In this document: piece by piece, positions 15,651-24,803 of the stretch
Position numbering within the stretch: the first letter of the stretch is position 1
How the letters are laid out: each line of letters starts with the position of its first letter
From: CAVPUA01 sp963828015
GTDB taxonomy: Bacteria > Actinomycetota > Actinomycetes > Mycobacteriales > Jatrophihabitantaceae
Length of the DNA stretch: 64,000 bases
Direction: 5' to 3'
NCBI GenBank assembly: GCA_963828015.1
Contig: CAWHCD010000003.1
Location: forward strand, 49,781 to 113,780
Notes under the pieces: generated by a model
What the model was told of the DNA's origin: nothing
Database searches by the model: none
The model's input: only the letters and a program-made list of their open reading frames with translations
Position numbers and translations under genes: made by a program

Positions 15651-17281
15651 TTCTCCACCCGCTGTTGCTGTTGCTGTTGCTGCACCTGCTGGTGCAGGTC
15701 GGAGTCGAGATTGTGATCGGGGGCGGCCAGGGCCCGCTTCCCGGTCGGCTTGGCCTCGGGCGTGACCGGCTCGGGGTCCACCGCAGCCGCGGCGGCCGAT
15801 TGGGTCTGGGTCTGCGTCTGGCCCTGGGTCTGGGTCTGCTGACGGCGTTCCCCGGCCAGCACCCAGGTGTCCTTGGAGCCACCGCCCTGGCTGGAGTTGA
15901 CCACCAGCGATCCCTCGGGCAGCGCCACCCGCGTCAAACCGCCCGGCAGCACCCAGACGTCGTTGCCGTCGTTGACCGCGAACGGGCGCAGGTCGACGTG
16001 CCGCGGCGCCAGCTGATCACCGATCAGCGTCGGGACGGTCGAGAGCTGCACGACCGGCTGGGCGATCCAACCGCGCGGGTCGGCGATGAGCCGGGTGCGC
16101 AGCTTGGCCAGCTCCTTGGCCGAGGCGGCCGGACCGATCACCAGACCCTTGCCACCGGCCCCGTCGACCGGTTTGACCACCAGTTCGGCCAGGCGGTCCA
16201 GCACTTCCTCCAGCGCGGCCGGTTCCTCCAGGCGCCAGGTGTCGACGTTGGGCAGGACGGCGTCCTCGGACAGGTAGTAGCGGATCAGATCGGGCAGGTA
16301 GGTGTAGATCAGCTTGTCGTCGGCGACCCCGTTGCCGATCGCGTTGGCGATCGTCACGTTGCCGGCGCGAGCCGCAGTGACCAGCCCGGGGCACCCGAGC
16401 ATCGAGTCGGCCTTGAACTGCACCGGGTCGAGGTACTCGTCGTCGACCCGGCGGTAGATGACATCGACGCGGCGTTCCCCCGAGGTGTCGCGCATCCGGA
16501 CCGTGCCGCCGGAACAGACCAGGTCGCGGCCCTCGACCAGCTCGACGCCCATCGCCCGGGCCAGCCAGGCGTGCTCGAAGTAGGCGCTGTTGTAGACGCC
16601 CGGGGTGAGCACGACCACCCGAGGGTTGGACGCGCCCTGCGGGGCGGCGCGGCGCAACGCGGCCAGCAACCGTTGCGGATACTGCGACACCGGCCGCAGC
16701 CGCATCGCCGCCAGGGTGTCGGCCCACGGCTGGCGCATCGCGTTGCGGTTGGCCAGCACGTAGCTGACACCCGACGGCACGCGCACGTTGTCCTCGAGAA
16801 CGCGGAAGGTGCCCAACTCGTCGCGGATCAGGTCGATGCCCGAGACGTGCACCCGTACCCCGTTGGGCGGCTCGATACCGAACGCGGCGCGGTGGAAGTT
16901 CTTCGACGTGGTGATCACGCTGCGGGGCAGCACGCCGTCGGCCACGCACCGGGTCGGGCCGTAGACGTCGGCCAGGAACGCCTCGAGGGCGCGGACGCGC
17001 TGCTTCACGCCCCGCTCGATCGTCTGCCAGGCGACGTCGTCGATGATGCGCGGCACGATGTCGAGCGGGAAGGGCCGTTCCTCGCCGCCGACGTCGAAGG
17101 TCACCCCTTGGTCGAGGTAGCCCCGGGCGAGTGAGTCGACGCTGGCCTTGAGCTCGTTGACCCCGGACGTGCGCATCGCCTCGGCGAGCGGGCGGTAGGG
17201 CAGCCGGATCGAGCCGGTGGCATCCACCATCTCGTCCCACGCCTTGGCGCCGGTTCCATAGTCGTCGAACAAGTCGGACAC
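15644..17281 (-). CDS. circularly permuted ATP-grasp protein with Gln/Thr-rich tail
   Basis: Residues 1 to about 480 are the circularly permuted ATP-grasp (DUF404/DUF407) domain. Visible are FPLDIVPRIIDDVAW, LEAFLADVYG, HVSGIDLIRDELGTFRVLEDN, PSGVSYVLANR, VVVLTPGVYNSAYFEH, ANAIGNGVADDKLIY and LVVKPVDGAGGKGLVIGP. It should activate a carboxylate with ATP for amide bond formation; the substrate is unknown. The last 65 residues are unusual: a Gln-Thr alternating run, Ala/Pro-rich linker and a run of Gln (HQQV followed by seven Q). It is first in the operon, with GTG start and leaderless -10. Confidence 0.88.
   Translation of the reverse strand: MSDLFDDYGTGAKAWDEMVDATGSIRLPYRPLAEAMRTSGVNELKASVDSLARGYLDQGVTFDVGGEERPFPLDIVPRIIDDVAWQTIERGVKQRVRALEAFLADVYGPTRCVADGVLPRSVITTSKNFHRAAFGIEPPNGVRVHVSGIDLIRDELGTFRVLEDNVRVPSGVSYVLANRNAMRQPWADTLAAMRLRPVSQYPQRLLAALRRAAPQGASNPRVVVLTPGVYNSAYFEHAWLARAMGVELVEGRDLVCSGGTVRMRDTSGERRVDVIYRRVDDEYLDPVQFKADSMLGCPGLVTAARAGNVTIANAIGNGVADDKLIYTYLPDLIRYYLSEDAVLPNVDTWRLEEPAALEEVLDRLAELVVKPVDGAGGKGLVIGPAASAKELAKLRTRLIADPRGWIAQPVVQLSTVPTLIGDQLAPRHVDLRPFAVNDGNDVWVLPGGLTRVALPEGSLVVNSSQGGGSKDTWVLAGERRQQTQTQGQTQTQTQSAAAAAVDPEPVTPEAKPTGKRALAAPDHNLDSDLHQQVQQQQQQQRVEKC
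15662..15680. repeat. CTGTTG microsatellite encoding the poly-Gln end of the ATP-grasp protein
   Basis: About three copies of the hexamer CTGTTG, read on the minus strand as alternating CAA/CAG glutamine codons. Mixed codons point to selection for glutamine rather than simple slippage, though length variation is possible. Confidence 0.6.
15805..15841. repeat. GTCTGG-type repeat tract encoding Gln-Thr repeats
   Basis: Imperfect repeats of GTCTGG/GTCTGC read on the minus strand as QTQTQ-GQ-TQTQTQ within the ATP-grasp protein tail. It is separated from the second Gln run by about 40 residues of Ala/Pro-rich linker. Confidence 0.5.
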
Positions 17282-17288
17282 CCTTGCG

Positions 17289-17294
17289 ATCGTA
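17289..17294 (-). promoter_or_regulatory. -10 element, leaderless start of the ATP-grasp operon
   Basis: Minus-strand TACGAT lies seven bases before the GTG at 17281, with no Shine-Dalgarno sequence. Confidence 0.45.
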
Positions 17295-17347
17295 TGGCGA
17301 AAATGTGTCGGCTACGTTGCCGGTTCGGGCCGCCTGCGACCCGCGCG

Positions 17348-18430
17348 CTACAACCCTATGCGAGTCGCGGCCAGTTCGATTCGCTCGTCCGGTTGCACCG
17401 CCGCGACGCGGAAGAAATGCTCGGATTCGCGGCCGTAGAACTCCCCCGGAGAGACGACAATTCCGGCTCGTTCGGCCAAATCCGCGGCGGCGGCCCAGGC
17501 GTCGGCGGCCGGGACCCAGAGGTAGAAGCCACCGTCGGGCAGCTCACACGGGTAGCCCGCGGCGAGCAAGATCTCGCGCAGCCGGATCAGCCGGCGGCGG
17601 TAGCGCCGACGCTGGGCCTCGACGTGGGCATCGCCGTCCAGCGCGATCACCGCTGCGCGCTGCACCGGACCGGGCACCATCAGGCCGGCGTGCTTGCGCA
17701 CCTCCTCCAGGTAATAGATCAGGTCGGGATCACCGGCATAGAAGCCGATCCGCGCGCCGGCGAAGTTGTCGCGTTTGGACAGCGAATGCACCGCGAGCAG
17801 CCCTTGCACGCCCTCGGTCAGGATCGTCGTCGGCGGCTGGTTCCAGGTGAACTCGGCGTAGCACTCGTCGCTGAGCACGAGGACGTCGTGCTCCCGTCCC
17901 CACCGCGCCGCCGCGGCCAGGTCGAGCAGCTCGCCAGTGGGGTTGCTCGGGGAGTTCACCCAGACGCCCAGCGCGCGAGCGGCATCCTCGTCGGCGATGT
18001 CCTCGAGCCGGTCATAGGAGACCGCGCGCAGTCCGGCCAGGGTGGCGCCCATCTCGTACGTGGGGTAGCTGATCGCCGGGTAGAGGATCGTGTCGCGCGC
18101 CGGGTTGCGCAGCTTCAGGTACTGCGGCGTCGAGGCGACGAACTCCTTCGTGCCGACGCACGCGGCGATCTGGGACGCGGCATCGACGTGCGCGCCCAGG
18201 CGGCGCTCGATCCAGCGCGCGGCCGCCTCGCGCAGCAACTTGCTGCCGATCGAGGGCGGGTACCCCCTAGCGCTGATCGGGTCGGCCAGCGCGGCGACGA
18301 CGTTGTCCGGCGCCGCGTCACACGGCGTACCGATCGACAGGTCGACCGCGCCGCCGGTGTGCGCGGCCGCCCGCGCCACGATCGCGTCCAGCCGGTCGTA
18401 GGGGTAGGGGGGTGGGACGAACCCGGTCAC
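17348..18430 (-). CDS. dapC: succinyldiaminopimelate aminotransferase, DapC type
   Basis: A PLP-dependent class I/II aminotransferase of 360 residues, probably making N-succinyl-L,L-DAP in lysine/cell-wall DAP synthesis. It shows DLSIGTPCDAAPDNVV, GTKEFVA, YPTYEMGATLAG, VNSPSNPTGELLD, SDECYAEFTW and the PLP-lysine region AVHSLSKRDNFAGARIGFY. It closely resembles mycobacterial Rv1178. The GTG at 18430 overlaps the stop of the upstream FAD/Fe-S oxidase (GTGA), so the two are coupled. In many actinobacteria dapC follows a 7Fe ferredoxin gene; here that ferredoxin is 17 kb away. Confidence 0.88.
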   Translation of the reverse strand: MTGFVPPPYPYDRLDAIVARAAAHTGGAVDLSIGTPCDAAPDNVVAALADPISARGYPPSIGSKLLREAAARWIERRLGAHVDAASQIAACVGTKEFVASTPQYLKLRNPARDTILYPAISYPTYEMGATLAGLRAVSYDRLEDIADEDAARALGVWVNSPSNPTGELLDLAAAARWGREHDVLVLSDECYAEFTWNQPPTTILTEGVQGLLAVHSLSKRDNFAGARIGFYAGDPDLIYYLEEVRKHAGLMVPGPVQRAAVIALDGDAHVEAQRRRYRRRLIRLREILLAAGYPCELPDGGFYLWVPAADAWAAAADLAERAGIVVSPGEFYGRESEHFFRVAAVQPDERIELAATRIGL

Positions 18431-21234
18431 GTCGTCTCCTCTTGATTGATCGCTGCGGCCAGGAGCTGGGCCAGGTGCACGCCCGACCGGCCGGCCAACT
18501 GCTCGAGTTGCGTGCGGCAGGAAAAGCCGTCGGCCAGGATCACCGCGTCGGTGCCGGCCGCCCGCACCGCCGGTAACAGCGCGGTCTCGGCCACGGCCAC
18601 CGAGACGTCGTAGTGACCCTGCTCGACGCCGAAGTTGCCGGCCAGTCCGCAACAGCCACCGACCGCGCTGACGCTCGCGCCCGCGCCGTTGAGCAGCTCG
18701 GCGTCGGCCGACCAGCCCATCACCGCGTGCTGATGGCAGTGCGGCTGGGCCACCGCCTCGACCCCGTGCAGGTCGGGTGGGGACCACCCATCGGTGCCGA
18801 GCAGCGCTTCGGCCAGGGTGACGGTCTGGGCTTGTACCCGAACCGAGCGCGGATCGTCGGGCAGCAGCTCAACCAGATCACCCCGTAGCACAGCGGTGCA
18901 CGAGGGCTCGAGGCCGACGACCCTCATGCCCTGCTCGACCAGCGAATTCAACGCGGCCAGCGTGGCGCGCAGTTGCTTCTTGGCGCCGTCCAGCTGCCCG
19001 GTCGAGATCCAGGTCAGCCCGCAGCAGACCGGTTCCTCGGTGATGTGCACCTGGTACCCGGCACCTTCCAGCACTCGTACCGCATCCCGGCCGACCTCAG
19101 GGGTGAAGTGATCGGTGAACGTGTCGACCCAGAGCGCTATCGGCGACCCGTCGGCCCGGGGGTGCTGGGCGAACCAGGCCCGGAAGGTCTGCTCGGCGAA
19201 GGTGGGCAACGACCGCCGGGCATCGACGCCGGCCAGACGTTTGCCGATCCGGGCCAGCGTGGGGCGGGTCAGACTGCGGTTGGCCAGCTTGGGCGTGTGG
19301 CTGGCCAGCCGCGCCCACCGGGGCAGCCAGCCCAGCGCATAGTGGCTGCGCGGGCGCAGCCGGCGGCGATAGCGCTGATGCAGCACTTCGGCCTTGTAGT
19401 TGGCCATGTCGATGCCGGTCGGGCAGTCACTGGAACACCCCTTGCAGGACAGGCACAGGTCCAACGACTCGGCCAGCTCGGTGGAGGCGTAGCCGTTGAC
19501 CAGCGAGCCGTTCGCCAGCTCCTGCAGCACTCGGGCGCGCGCGCGAGTCGAGTCCTTCTCGTCGTGCGTGGCCAGGAAGGACGGGCACATCACCCCGCCG
19601 GTCGCGGTGGTGTCGGCCCGGCACTTCCCGACGCCGACGCACCGGTGGGCGGCCAGCGACAGGTCACCGCCGTCGTGGGCGAACGCGAACCCGCGCGCCT
19701 TGAGCGAGTGGGCCTGCGGGACGCGCAGGTCGGCGTCGACCGCGGCCGGGGCGACGATCACCCCCGGATTGAGCAGATCACCGGGGTCGAAGATGCGCTT
19801 GATCTGGGCGAACGTCTCGATCGCCGCGGGTGAATACATGTAGGGCAGCAACTCCCCGCGCGCCCGCCCGTCACCGTGCTCGCCCGACATCGAACCGCCG
19901 TGCTGGGCGACGAGCTGGGCCGCGTCGAGCAGGAACGTCCGAAACTCATTGGGGTTTCGCGCGAACGGGAAGTCGATGCGGACGTGGACGCACCCGTCGC
20001 CGAAGTGGCCGTAGACCAGGCCGTCCAGCGCATGCGCGCTCATCAGCGCGTCGAACCCGCGCAGGTAGTCCCCCAGCTGCTCCGGCGGGACGGCAGCGTC
20101 CTCCCACCCGGGCCAGGCCGGTTGGTTGCCCGGGGTGCGGCTGCCCAGTCCGGCGCCGTCCTCACGGATACGCCACAGGGCGCGCGCCGTGGCGCCGGTG
20201 ACGACGGCCGAATCGAGGCAGCCGGCGTCGGCCACCAGCGCCTGACCCTTCGCCACCGCCTCGGCCTCGGTCGCGCCCGAGGTCTCGACGAACAACCAGC
20301 CCGACCCGCGGGGCAGCTCGGGGACGCTCAGCGTGCTGCGGCGGCGGACGACGTCGACCAGGCGGGCGTCCATGCCCTCGATCGCGACCGGGCGGTGCGG
20401 CAACAGGGCGGGCACGGCGTCGGCGGCGGCCGGCATGTCCGGGTAGCCGAGCACGACGAGCGCCACGGCGGGCGGGGACTGGACCAACGACACCGTCGCG
20501 CCGAGCAGGACGGCCAGCGTGCCTTCGGTGCCGACGAGGAACCGGGCCAGGTCCGCGCCCCGCTCGGGCAGCAACTGTTCCAGGGAGTAGCCCGACACCT
20601 GCCGGCCGAAGCGACCGAACTCGGTGCGGATCATTGCCAGCCGGGCCCGGACGAGTGCGTCCAACTCGGCGAGCAGCGGCGGGCCGTCGGCGCTCAGGGT
20701 GGTGGCGGTGAACCTCGTCCCGCCCCCGCTGACGACGTCGAGGGCGACCACGTTGTCCGAGCTGCGGCCATAGGCCATCGCCCGCGAGCCGCAGGCGTTG
20801 TTGCCCAGCGCTCCGCCGATGGTGGCCCGGGAATGGGTGGAGGGGTCGGGTCCGAACCGCAGTCCGTGGGGGGCCGCGGCCGCGCTGATCGCGTCAAGGA
20901 TCGCGCCGGGCTCGACCACGGCGGTACGGGCCTCGGGGTCGATGGAGACGACCCGATTGAGGTGACGGCTGAAGTCGAGCACCACCCCGGAGCCGACCGC
21001 GTTGCCGGCGATTGACGTGCCTGCGCCTCGTGCCGTCAGCGGGGCGCCGACGGAGCGGGCCACGTCCAGGACGGTGAGCACCTCGTCGACGTGGCGCGGG
21101 AAGACGACGACCTGCGGCACGACCCGGTAGTTGGAGGCGTCCGAGCTGTACTCGGCCCGGCGGCGGGTACTGGCGTCGACCTCGGTCAGGCCGGCCCGGG
21201 ACAGGGCCGCGGCCAGTTCGAGGGATTCGCTCAC
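18427..21234 (-). CDS. FAD-binding and Fe-S-binding oxidoreductase (D-2-hydroxyacid dehydrogenase-like)
   Basis: A roughly 935-residue protein. The N-terminal FAD-binding part has YSSDASNYRVVPQVVVFPRHVDEV, GTSIAGNAVGSGVVLDFSRHLN, GGALGNNACGSRAMAYG and GTEGTLAVLLGATV. An oxidase C-terminal domain follows, with GHFGDGCVHVRIDFPF and MSGEHGDGRARGELLPYMYS. Fe-S ligands are visible in CVGVGKC and in CLSCKGCSSDCPTG, and two CCG domains (VCCGLTWIST, GGCCGLAGNFG) complete a GlpC-like module. Such fusions oxidise D-lactate or D-2-hydroxyglutarate to quinone or other acceptors. GTG at 21234 is preferred; an in-frame GTG at 21252 is possible. It starts just after glgC on the same strand and overlaps dapC. 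Confidence 0.85.
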   Translation of the reverse strand: MSESLELAAALSRAGLTEVDASTRRRAEYSSDASNYRVVPQVVVFPRHVDEVLTVLDVARSVGAPLTARGAGTSIAGNAVGSGVVLDFSRHLNRVVSIDPEARTAVVEPGAILDAISAAAAPHGLRFGPDPSTHSRATIGGALGNNACGSRAMAYGRSSDNVVALDVVSGGGTRFTATTLSADGPPLLAELDALVRARLAMIRTEFGRFGRQVSGYSLEQLLPERGADLARFLVGTEGTLAVLLGATVSLVQSPPAVALVVLGYPDMPAAADAVPALLPHRPVAIEGMDARLVDVVRRRSTLSVPELPRGSGWLFVETSGATEAEAVAKGQALVADAGCLDSAVVTGATARALWRIREDGAGLGSRTPGNQPAWPGWEDAAVPPEQLGDYLRGFDALMSAHALDGLVYGHFGDGCVHVRIDFPFARNPNEFRTFLLDAAQLVAQHGGSMSGEHGDGRARGELLPYMYSPAAIETFAQIKRIFDPGDLLNPGVIVAPAAVDADLRVPQAHSLKARGFAFAHDGGDLSLAAHRCVGVGKCRADTTATGGVMCPSFLATHDEKDSTRARARVLQELANGSLVNGYASTELAESLDLCLSCKGCSSDCPTGIDMANYKAEVLHQRYRRRLRPRSHYALGWLPRWARLASHTPKLANRSLTRPTLARIGKRLAGVDARRSLPTFAEQTFRAWFAQHPRADGSPIALWVDTFTDHFTPEVGRDAVRVLEGAGYQVHITEEPVCCGLTWISTGQLDGAKKQLRATLAALNSLVEQGMRVVGLEPSCTAVLRGDLVELLPDDPRSVRVQAQTVTLAEALLGTDGWSPPDLHGVEAVAQPHCHQHAVMGWSADAELLNGAGASVSAVGGCCGLAGNFGVEQGHYDVSVAVAETALLPAVRAAGTDAVILADGFSCRTQLEQLAGRSGVHLAQLLAAAINQEETT

Positions 21235-21258
21235 GCGGTCATTCTCGCGCACCTGGTT

Positions 21259-22479
21259 TCACGGAATCGCGAGCTGGCCCTTGCCGAGCACCACGATGCC
21301 GCTGTCGGAGACGTGATAACGCTGACGATCAAGATCCAGGTCGACGCCGATCAGCGCCCCGTCGGGGACGACGACGCCCTTGTCGAGAATCGCGCGCCGC
21401 ACTACCGCCCCCCGGCCGATCTGGACGCCGTCCATGAGCACGGCCCCCTCGACGTAGGCGCCGGCGTGCAGCCGGCAGTTGGGCGAGATGACGCTGTGCC
21501 GGACGGTCGCGCCGGAGATGATCGCACCGGCGCCGACCACCGACTCCTGTGCCAGCCCGCCCTCGACGAACTTGGCCGGCGGCATCTGCGGCTGGTTGGT
21601 GTAGATCGGCCACTGCTGGTTGTACATGTTGAAGATCGGGTGCACCGCGACCAGATCCATGTGCGCGTCGTAGTAGGCGTCGATCGTCCCGACGTCGCGC
21701 CAGTAGCCGTGGTCGCGCTCCTCCGCGCCGGGCACGTCGTTCTCGGCGAAGTCGTAGACCCAGGCCGAGTCCTGCTCGACCATCATCGGCATGATCGAGC
21801 CGCCCATGTCGTGCACCGAACCCTCGTCGAGGGCATCGCGCTTGAGCACGTCGATCAGGGCCTCGGTGGTGAACACGTAGTTACCCATCGAGGCGAACGT
21901 CTCGTCCGGGTTGTCGGGCAGCCCCGGCGGATTCGCCGGCTTCTCCAGGAAGCCCAGCACCTTGCCGTTGGCGTCGGCGTCGATGACCCCGAACTGGTTG
22001 GCCTCGCTGCGCGGCACCCGGATGCCGGCGACGGTCACGCTCGCCCCGGTGGCGATGTGCTTGGCCACCATCTGCGAGGGGTCCATCCGGTACACGTGGT
22101 CGGCCCCGAACACGACGATGTAGTCCGGACGGTCGTCGTAGATGAGGTTGAAGGACTGCAGGATGGCGTCGGCACTGCCGGTGTACCACCGCGGGCCCAG
22201 ACGCTGCTGCGCGGGGACCGGAGTGATGTAGTTGCCGATCACCGTCGACATCCGCCAGGTCTGGGTGATGTGGCGGTCCAGGGAGTGCGACTTGTACTGG
22301 GTGAGCACGCAGATACGCAGGTAGCCGGCGTTGACCAGGTTCGAGAGCACGAAGTCGATGAGGCGGTAGTTGCCCCCGAAGGGCACCGCGGGCTTGGCCC
22401 GGTCAGCGGTCAGCGGAAAGAGGCGTTTGCCTTCACCACCGGCGAGCACGATCCCCAGAACGCGCGGTTCTCTCGCCAT
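21259..22479 (-). CDS. glgC: glucose-1-phosphate adenylyltransferase
   Basis: GlgC makes ADP-glucose for glycogen and maltose-1-phosphate synthesis. The 406-residue protein has VLGIVLAGGEGKRLFPLT, AKPAVPFGGNYRLIDFVLSN, GSADAILQSF, VFGADHVYRMD and a left-handed beta-helix C-terminal part (VVGAGAIISGATVRHSVIS). ATG 22479 (MAREPRVLG) is preferred over the ATG at 22491. It is divergent from glgM with about 84 bases between starts, the same arrangement as Rv1212c/Rv1213 in Mycobacterium. Confidence 0.94.
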   Translation of the reverse strand: MAREPRVLGIVLAGGEGKRLFPLTADRAKPAVPFGGNYRLIDFVLSNLVNAGYLRICVLTQYKSHSLDRHITQTWRMSTVIGNYITPVPAQQRLGPRWYTGSADAILQSFNLIYDDRPDYIVVFGADHVYRMDPSQMVAKHIATGASVTVAGIRVPRSEANQFGVIDADANGKVLGFLEKPANPPGLPDNPDETFASMGNYVFTTEALIDVLKRDALDEGSVHDMGGSIMPMMVEQDSAWVYDFAENDVPGAEERDHGYWRDVGTIDAYYDAHMDLVAVHPIFNMYNQQWPIYTNQPQMPPAKFVEGGLAQESVVGAGAIISGATVRHSVISPNCRLHAGAYVEGAVLMDGVQIGRGAVVRRAILDKGVVVPDGALIGVDLDLDRQRYHVSDSGIVVLGKGQLAIP

Positions 22480-22551
22480 GTTCGTCACCATATAGATTGC
22501 GGCAGGCCAGGCCTAGGCACTACGCGGCGCGTTGCCCCGCCGGCCGGGTAA

Positions 22552-22557
22552 TAACCT
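22552..22557 (+). promoter_or_regulatory. -10 element, leaderless glgM start
   Basis: TAACCT ends six bases before the glgM ATG at 22564; no ribosome site is visible. Confidence 0.4.
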
Positions 22558-22563
22558 CAGCTC

Positions 22564-23730
22564 ATGCGCGTCGCCGTCATCACCAAGGAGTACCCGCCCG
22601 AAATCTATGGCGGAGCCGGGGTGCACGTGGAGTTCCTCGTGCGCGAGCTGCGCCGCCTGATCGACGTGGACGTCCACTGCTTCGGGGCCCCCCGTGCTGA
22701 ACCCGCCGTGTGGGCCTACTCGACTCCGCCCGGCCTGGCCGAGGCCAACCCGGCCCTGCAGACGCTGGGCATCGACCTCGAGATCGCCGCCAACCTCGCC
22801 GGCGCCGACCTGCTGCATTCCCACACCTGGTACGCCAACCTGGCCGGAGTGCTGGGTGGTCAGCTCAACGGCGTGCCGCACGTGCTCAGCGCGCACTCCC
22901 TCGAGCCGTCGCGGCCCTGGAAGGCCGAGCAGCTCGCCGGCGGCTACCGCATCTCCTCCTGGGCCGAGCAGCAGGCCTACGAGAGCGCGGCGGCGGTCGT
23001 CGCGGTCAGCCGGGGCATGCGGGCCGAGGTCCTGGCGGCCTATCCGTTCGTCGAGCCCGGCCGCGTCCACGTGATCCACAACGGTATCGACACCGCGCTC
23101 TACGCACCGGTCGCGCCGGGCGCGGTGGCGGCGCGCCACGGACTCGATCCCACCCGCCCGTCGGTGATCTTCGTCGGACGGATCACCCGGCAGAAGGGAC
23201 TCGCCCACCTGCTCGCGGCGGCGGCCGACTTCGACCCGTCGATTCAGGTCGTGCTGTGCGCCGGGTCCCCCGACACCCCGGAGATCGAGGCCGAGATCGG
23301 CGCGGCCATCGAGTCGCTCTCCGCCCGGCGCAGTGGGGTCGTGTGGATACCCGAAATGCTGCCCCGGCCGCAGCTGGCCGAGCTGCTGAGCGCCTCGACG
23401 GTCTTCATCTGCCCGTCGATCTACGAGCCGTTGGGCATTGTGAACCTCGAGGCGATGGCCTGCGAGACCGCGGTCGTCGCCAGCAACGTCGGCGGTATCC
23501 CCGAGGTGGTCGACGACGGCGTGACCGGGTTGCTGGTGCCTTACTCGGCTGAGGCCGTGGACGCCTTCCGGACCGGGCTGGCCGGCGCCGTCAACGAACT
23601 GTGCGCCGATCCGGCCCGGGCGGCGGCGATGGGCCGGGCCGGGCGCGAACGCGCGGTCGGCGAGTTCGGTTGGGACGCGATCGCCCGGCGCACGGTGGAG
23701 CTCTACGAGCAGGTCCTCAGCGGGTACTAG
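22564..23730 (+). CDS. glgM: glycogen synthase-like alpha-maltose-1-phosphate synthase
   Basis: A GT4-family glycosyltransferase of 388 residues with the N-terminal VAVITKEYPPEIYGGAGVHV, DLLHSHTWYAN, HSLEPSRPWKAEQL, VIHNGIDTALY, FVGRITRQKGL and the nucleotide-sugar motif PSIYEPLGIVNLEAMAC. In actinobacteria this GlgA/GlgM type joins ADP-glucose to glucose-1-phosphate to give maltose-1-phosphate for GlgE. The divergent glgC supplies ADP-glucose. Its stop codon overlaps that of the convergent VCBS gene. Confidence 0.9.
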   Translation: MRVAVITKEYPPEIYGGAGVHVEFLVRELRRLIDVDVHCFGAPRAEPAVWAYSTPPGLAEANPALQTLGIDLEIAANLAGADLLHSHTWYANLAGVLGGQLNGVPHVLSAHSLEPSRPWKAEQLAGGYRISSWAEQQAYESAAAVVAVSRGMRAEVLAAYPFVEPGRVHVIHNGIDTALYAPVAPGAVAARHGLDPTRPSVIFVGRITRQKGLAHLLAAAADFDPSIQVVLCAGSPDTPEIEAEIGAAIESLSARRSGVVWIPEMLPRPQLAELLSASTVFICPSIYEPLGIVNLEAMACETAVVASNVGGIPEVVDDGVTGLLVPYSAEAVDAFRTGLAGAVNELCADPARAAAMGRAGRERAVGEFGWDAIARRTVELYEQVLSGY

Positions 23731-24761
23731 AGGCTCCTCCAGAGCTGTGGCGGCCAAAACTCGTTCCACGTCCCCGCGCTTTGCCGAGCGAGCATCACCC
23801 AGAGGCTAGAGGCGTTGAGGGCCACCAGGTCGTCGGCGCCATCGCCATCGCGATCGGCGGCGACCGTCCGGATTGATCCGTAGAAGCCGACGCTCGACCA
23901 CAGCGCCGGGGGGTCGAAGCCGGTTCCCGCGTCGTTGGCGGTCATCACCCAGGTCGAGTCGCCGTTCACCGCCGCAAGGTCATCCGCGCCATCCCCGTCG
24001 AAGTCCCCGGCCACGGTCGTTACTGAGCCGTAGAAGGCGCCCGTCGACCAGGGCGCTGGGGTCGCGAACCCGCCACCGGCCTTGCCCAGCATGACCCAGA
24101 CGCTCAGATCGTTCACCGCCACCACATCGGCGTACCCGTCGCCGTTCACGTCGGCCATGAGCGTGGCCTTGTTGCCGAAGAACGGCGCCGCTGACCAGGG
24201 CACCGGGCTCTGAAAGGACGACCCGGTCGACAACATCACCCAGACACTCGAGTTGTTGATTGCGACCAGGTCATCGAGCCCGTCACCATTCACGTCGGCC
24301 AGGACAGTCCCGCGCGTGCCGTGGAATTGGGTATTCGACCACTGCGTTGGTGCGGCGAAGGAGGACCCGGTCGAGTGCGTCACCCACACGCTCGAGGCAT
24401 TGACCGCAACCAGATCCTCGTCGTCGCTGTCGTGCTCATAGCCGGCCAGCGTCGCAACACTTCCGTAGAAGGCAAAGTTGCTCCAGATGTAGGCGGGCTG
24501 GGGGCCATTGATCTGCGGTGGCGGTGGGCTAGCCTCGCTCACTCCGATGTAGCTAGGCCAGACGTCAGCTGCGTCGGCCTTTCCGTCTCCGTCGAAATCG
24601 CCGATCACCTCGGTCGGGTGCAGGGCGGCAGACGGCGGTGGCACCACGGCCGTGACCGCCCGACTCGATCCGACGTTGGCGGCTTGCGCCGGGGTCACCA
24701 CGACGAGCAGCGCGCCACCGATCACGACCGCGGCTAGACCTGTGAGGAAGCGGTTCCGCAT
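23727..24761 (-). CDS. secreted VCBS/FG-GAP repeat protein 1 (last of three)
   Basis: The 344-residue protein opens with a signal peptide (RNRFLTGLAAVVIGGALLVV, cleavage near AQA). It then carries about six repeats of 48 residues, each with a Ca-binding-like loop such as DVNGDGLDDL or DFDGDGADDL followed by VWVMLSTG and an FYG turn. The pattern suggests a beta-propeller formed by FG-GAP/VCBS repeats, exported by Sec. No anchor or enzymatic domain is seen. It follows a frameshifted paralogue by 42 bases and is convergent with glgM. Function is unknown; adhesion or ligand binding is usual for the family. Confidence 0.8.
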   Translation of the reverse strand: MRNRFLTGLAAVVIGGALLVVVTPAQAANVGSSRAVTAVVPPPSAALHPTEVIGDFDGDGKADAADVWPSYIGVSEASPPPPQINGPQPAYIWSNFAFYGSVATLAGYEHDSDDEDLVAVNASSVWVTHSTGSSFAAPTQWSNTQFHGTRGTVLADVNGDGLDDLVAINNSSVWVMLSTGSSFQSPVPWSAAPFFGNKATLMADVNGDGYADVVAVNDLSVWVMLGKAGGGFATPAPWSTGAFYGSVTTVAGDFDGDGADDLAAVNGDSTWVMTANDAGTGFDPPALWSSVGFYGSIRTVAADRDGDGADDLVALNASSLWVMLARQSAGTWNEFWPPQLWRSL

Positions 24762-24803
24762 GGAACTCCAATCATTGAGCTGCTTCGGTGAACCTGCGGC
24801 CGA

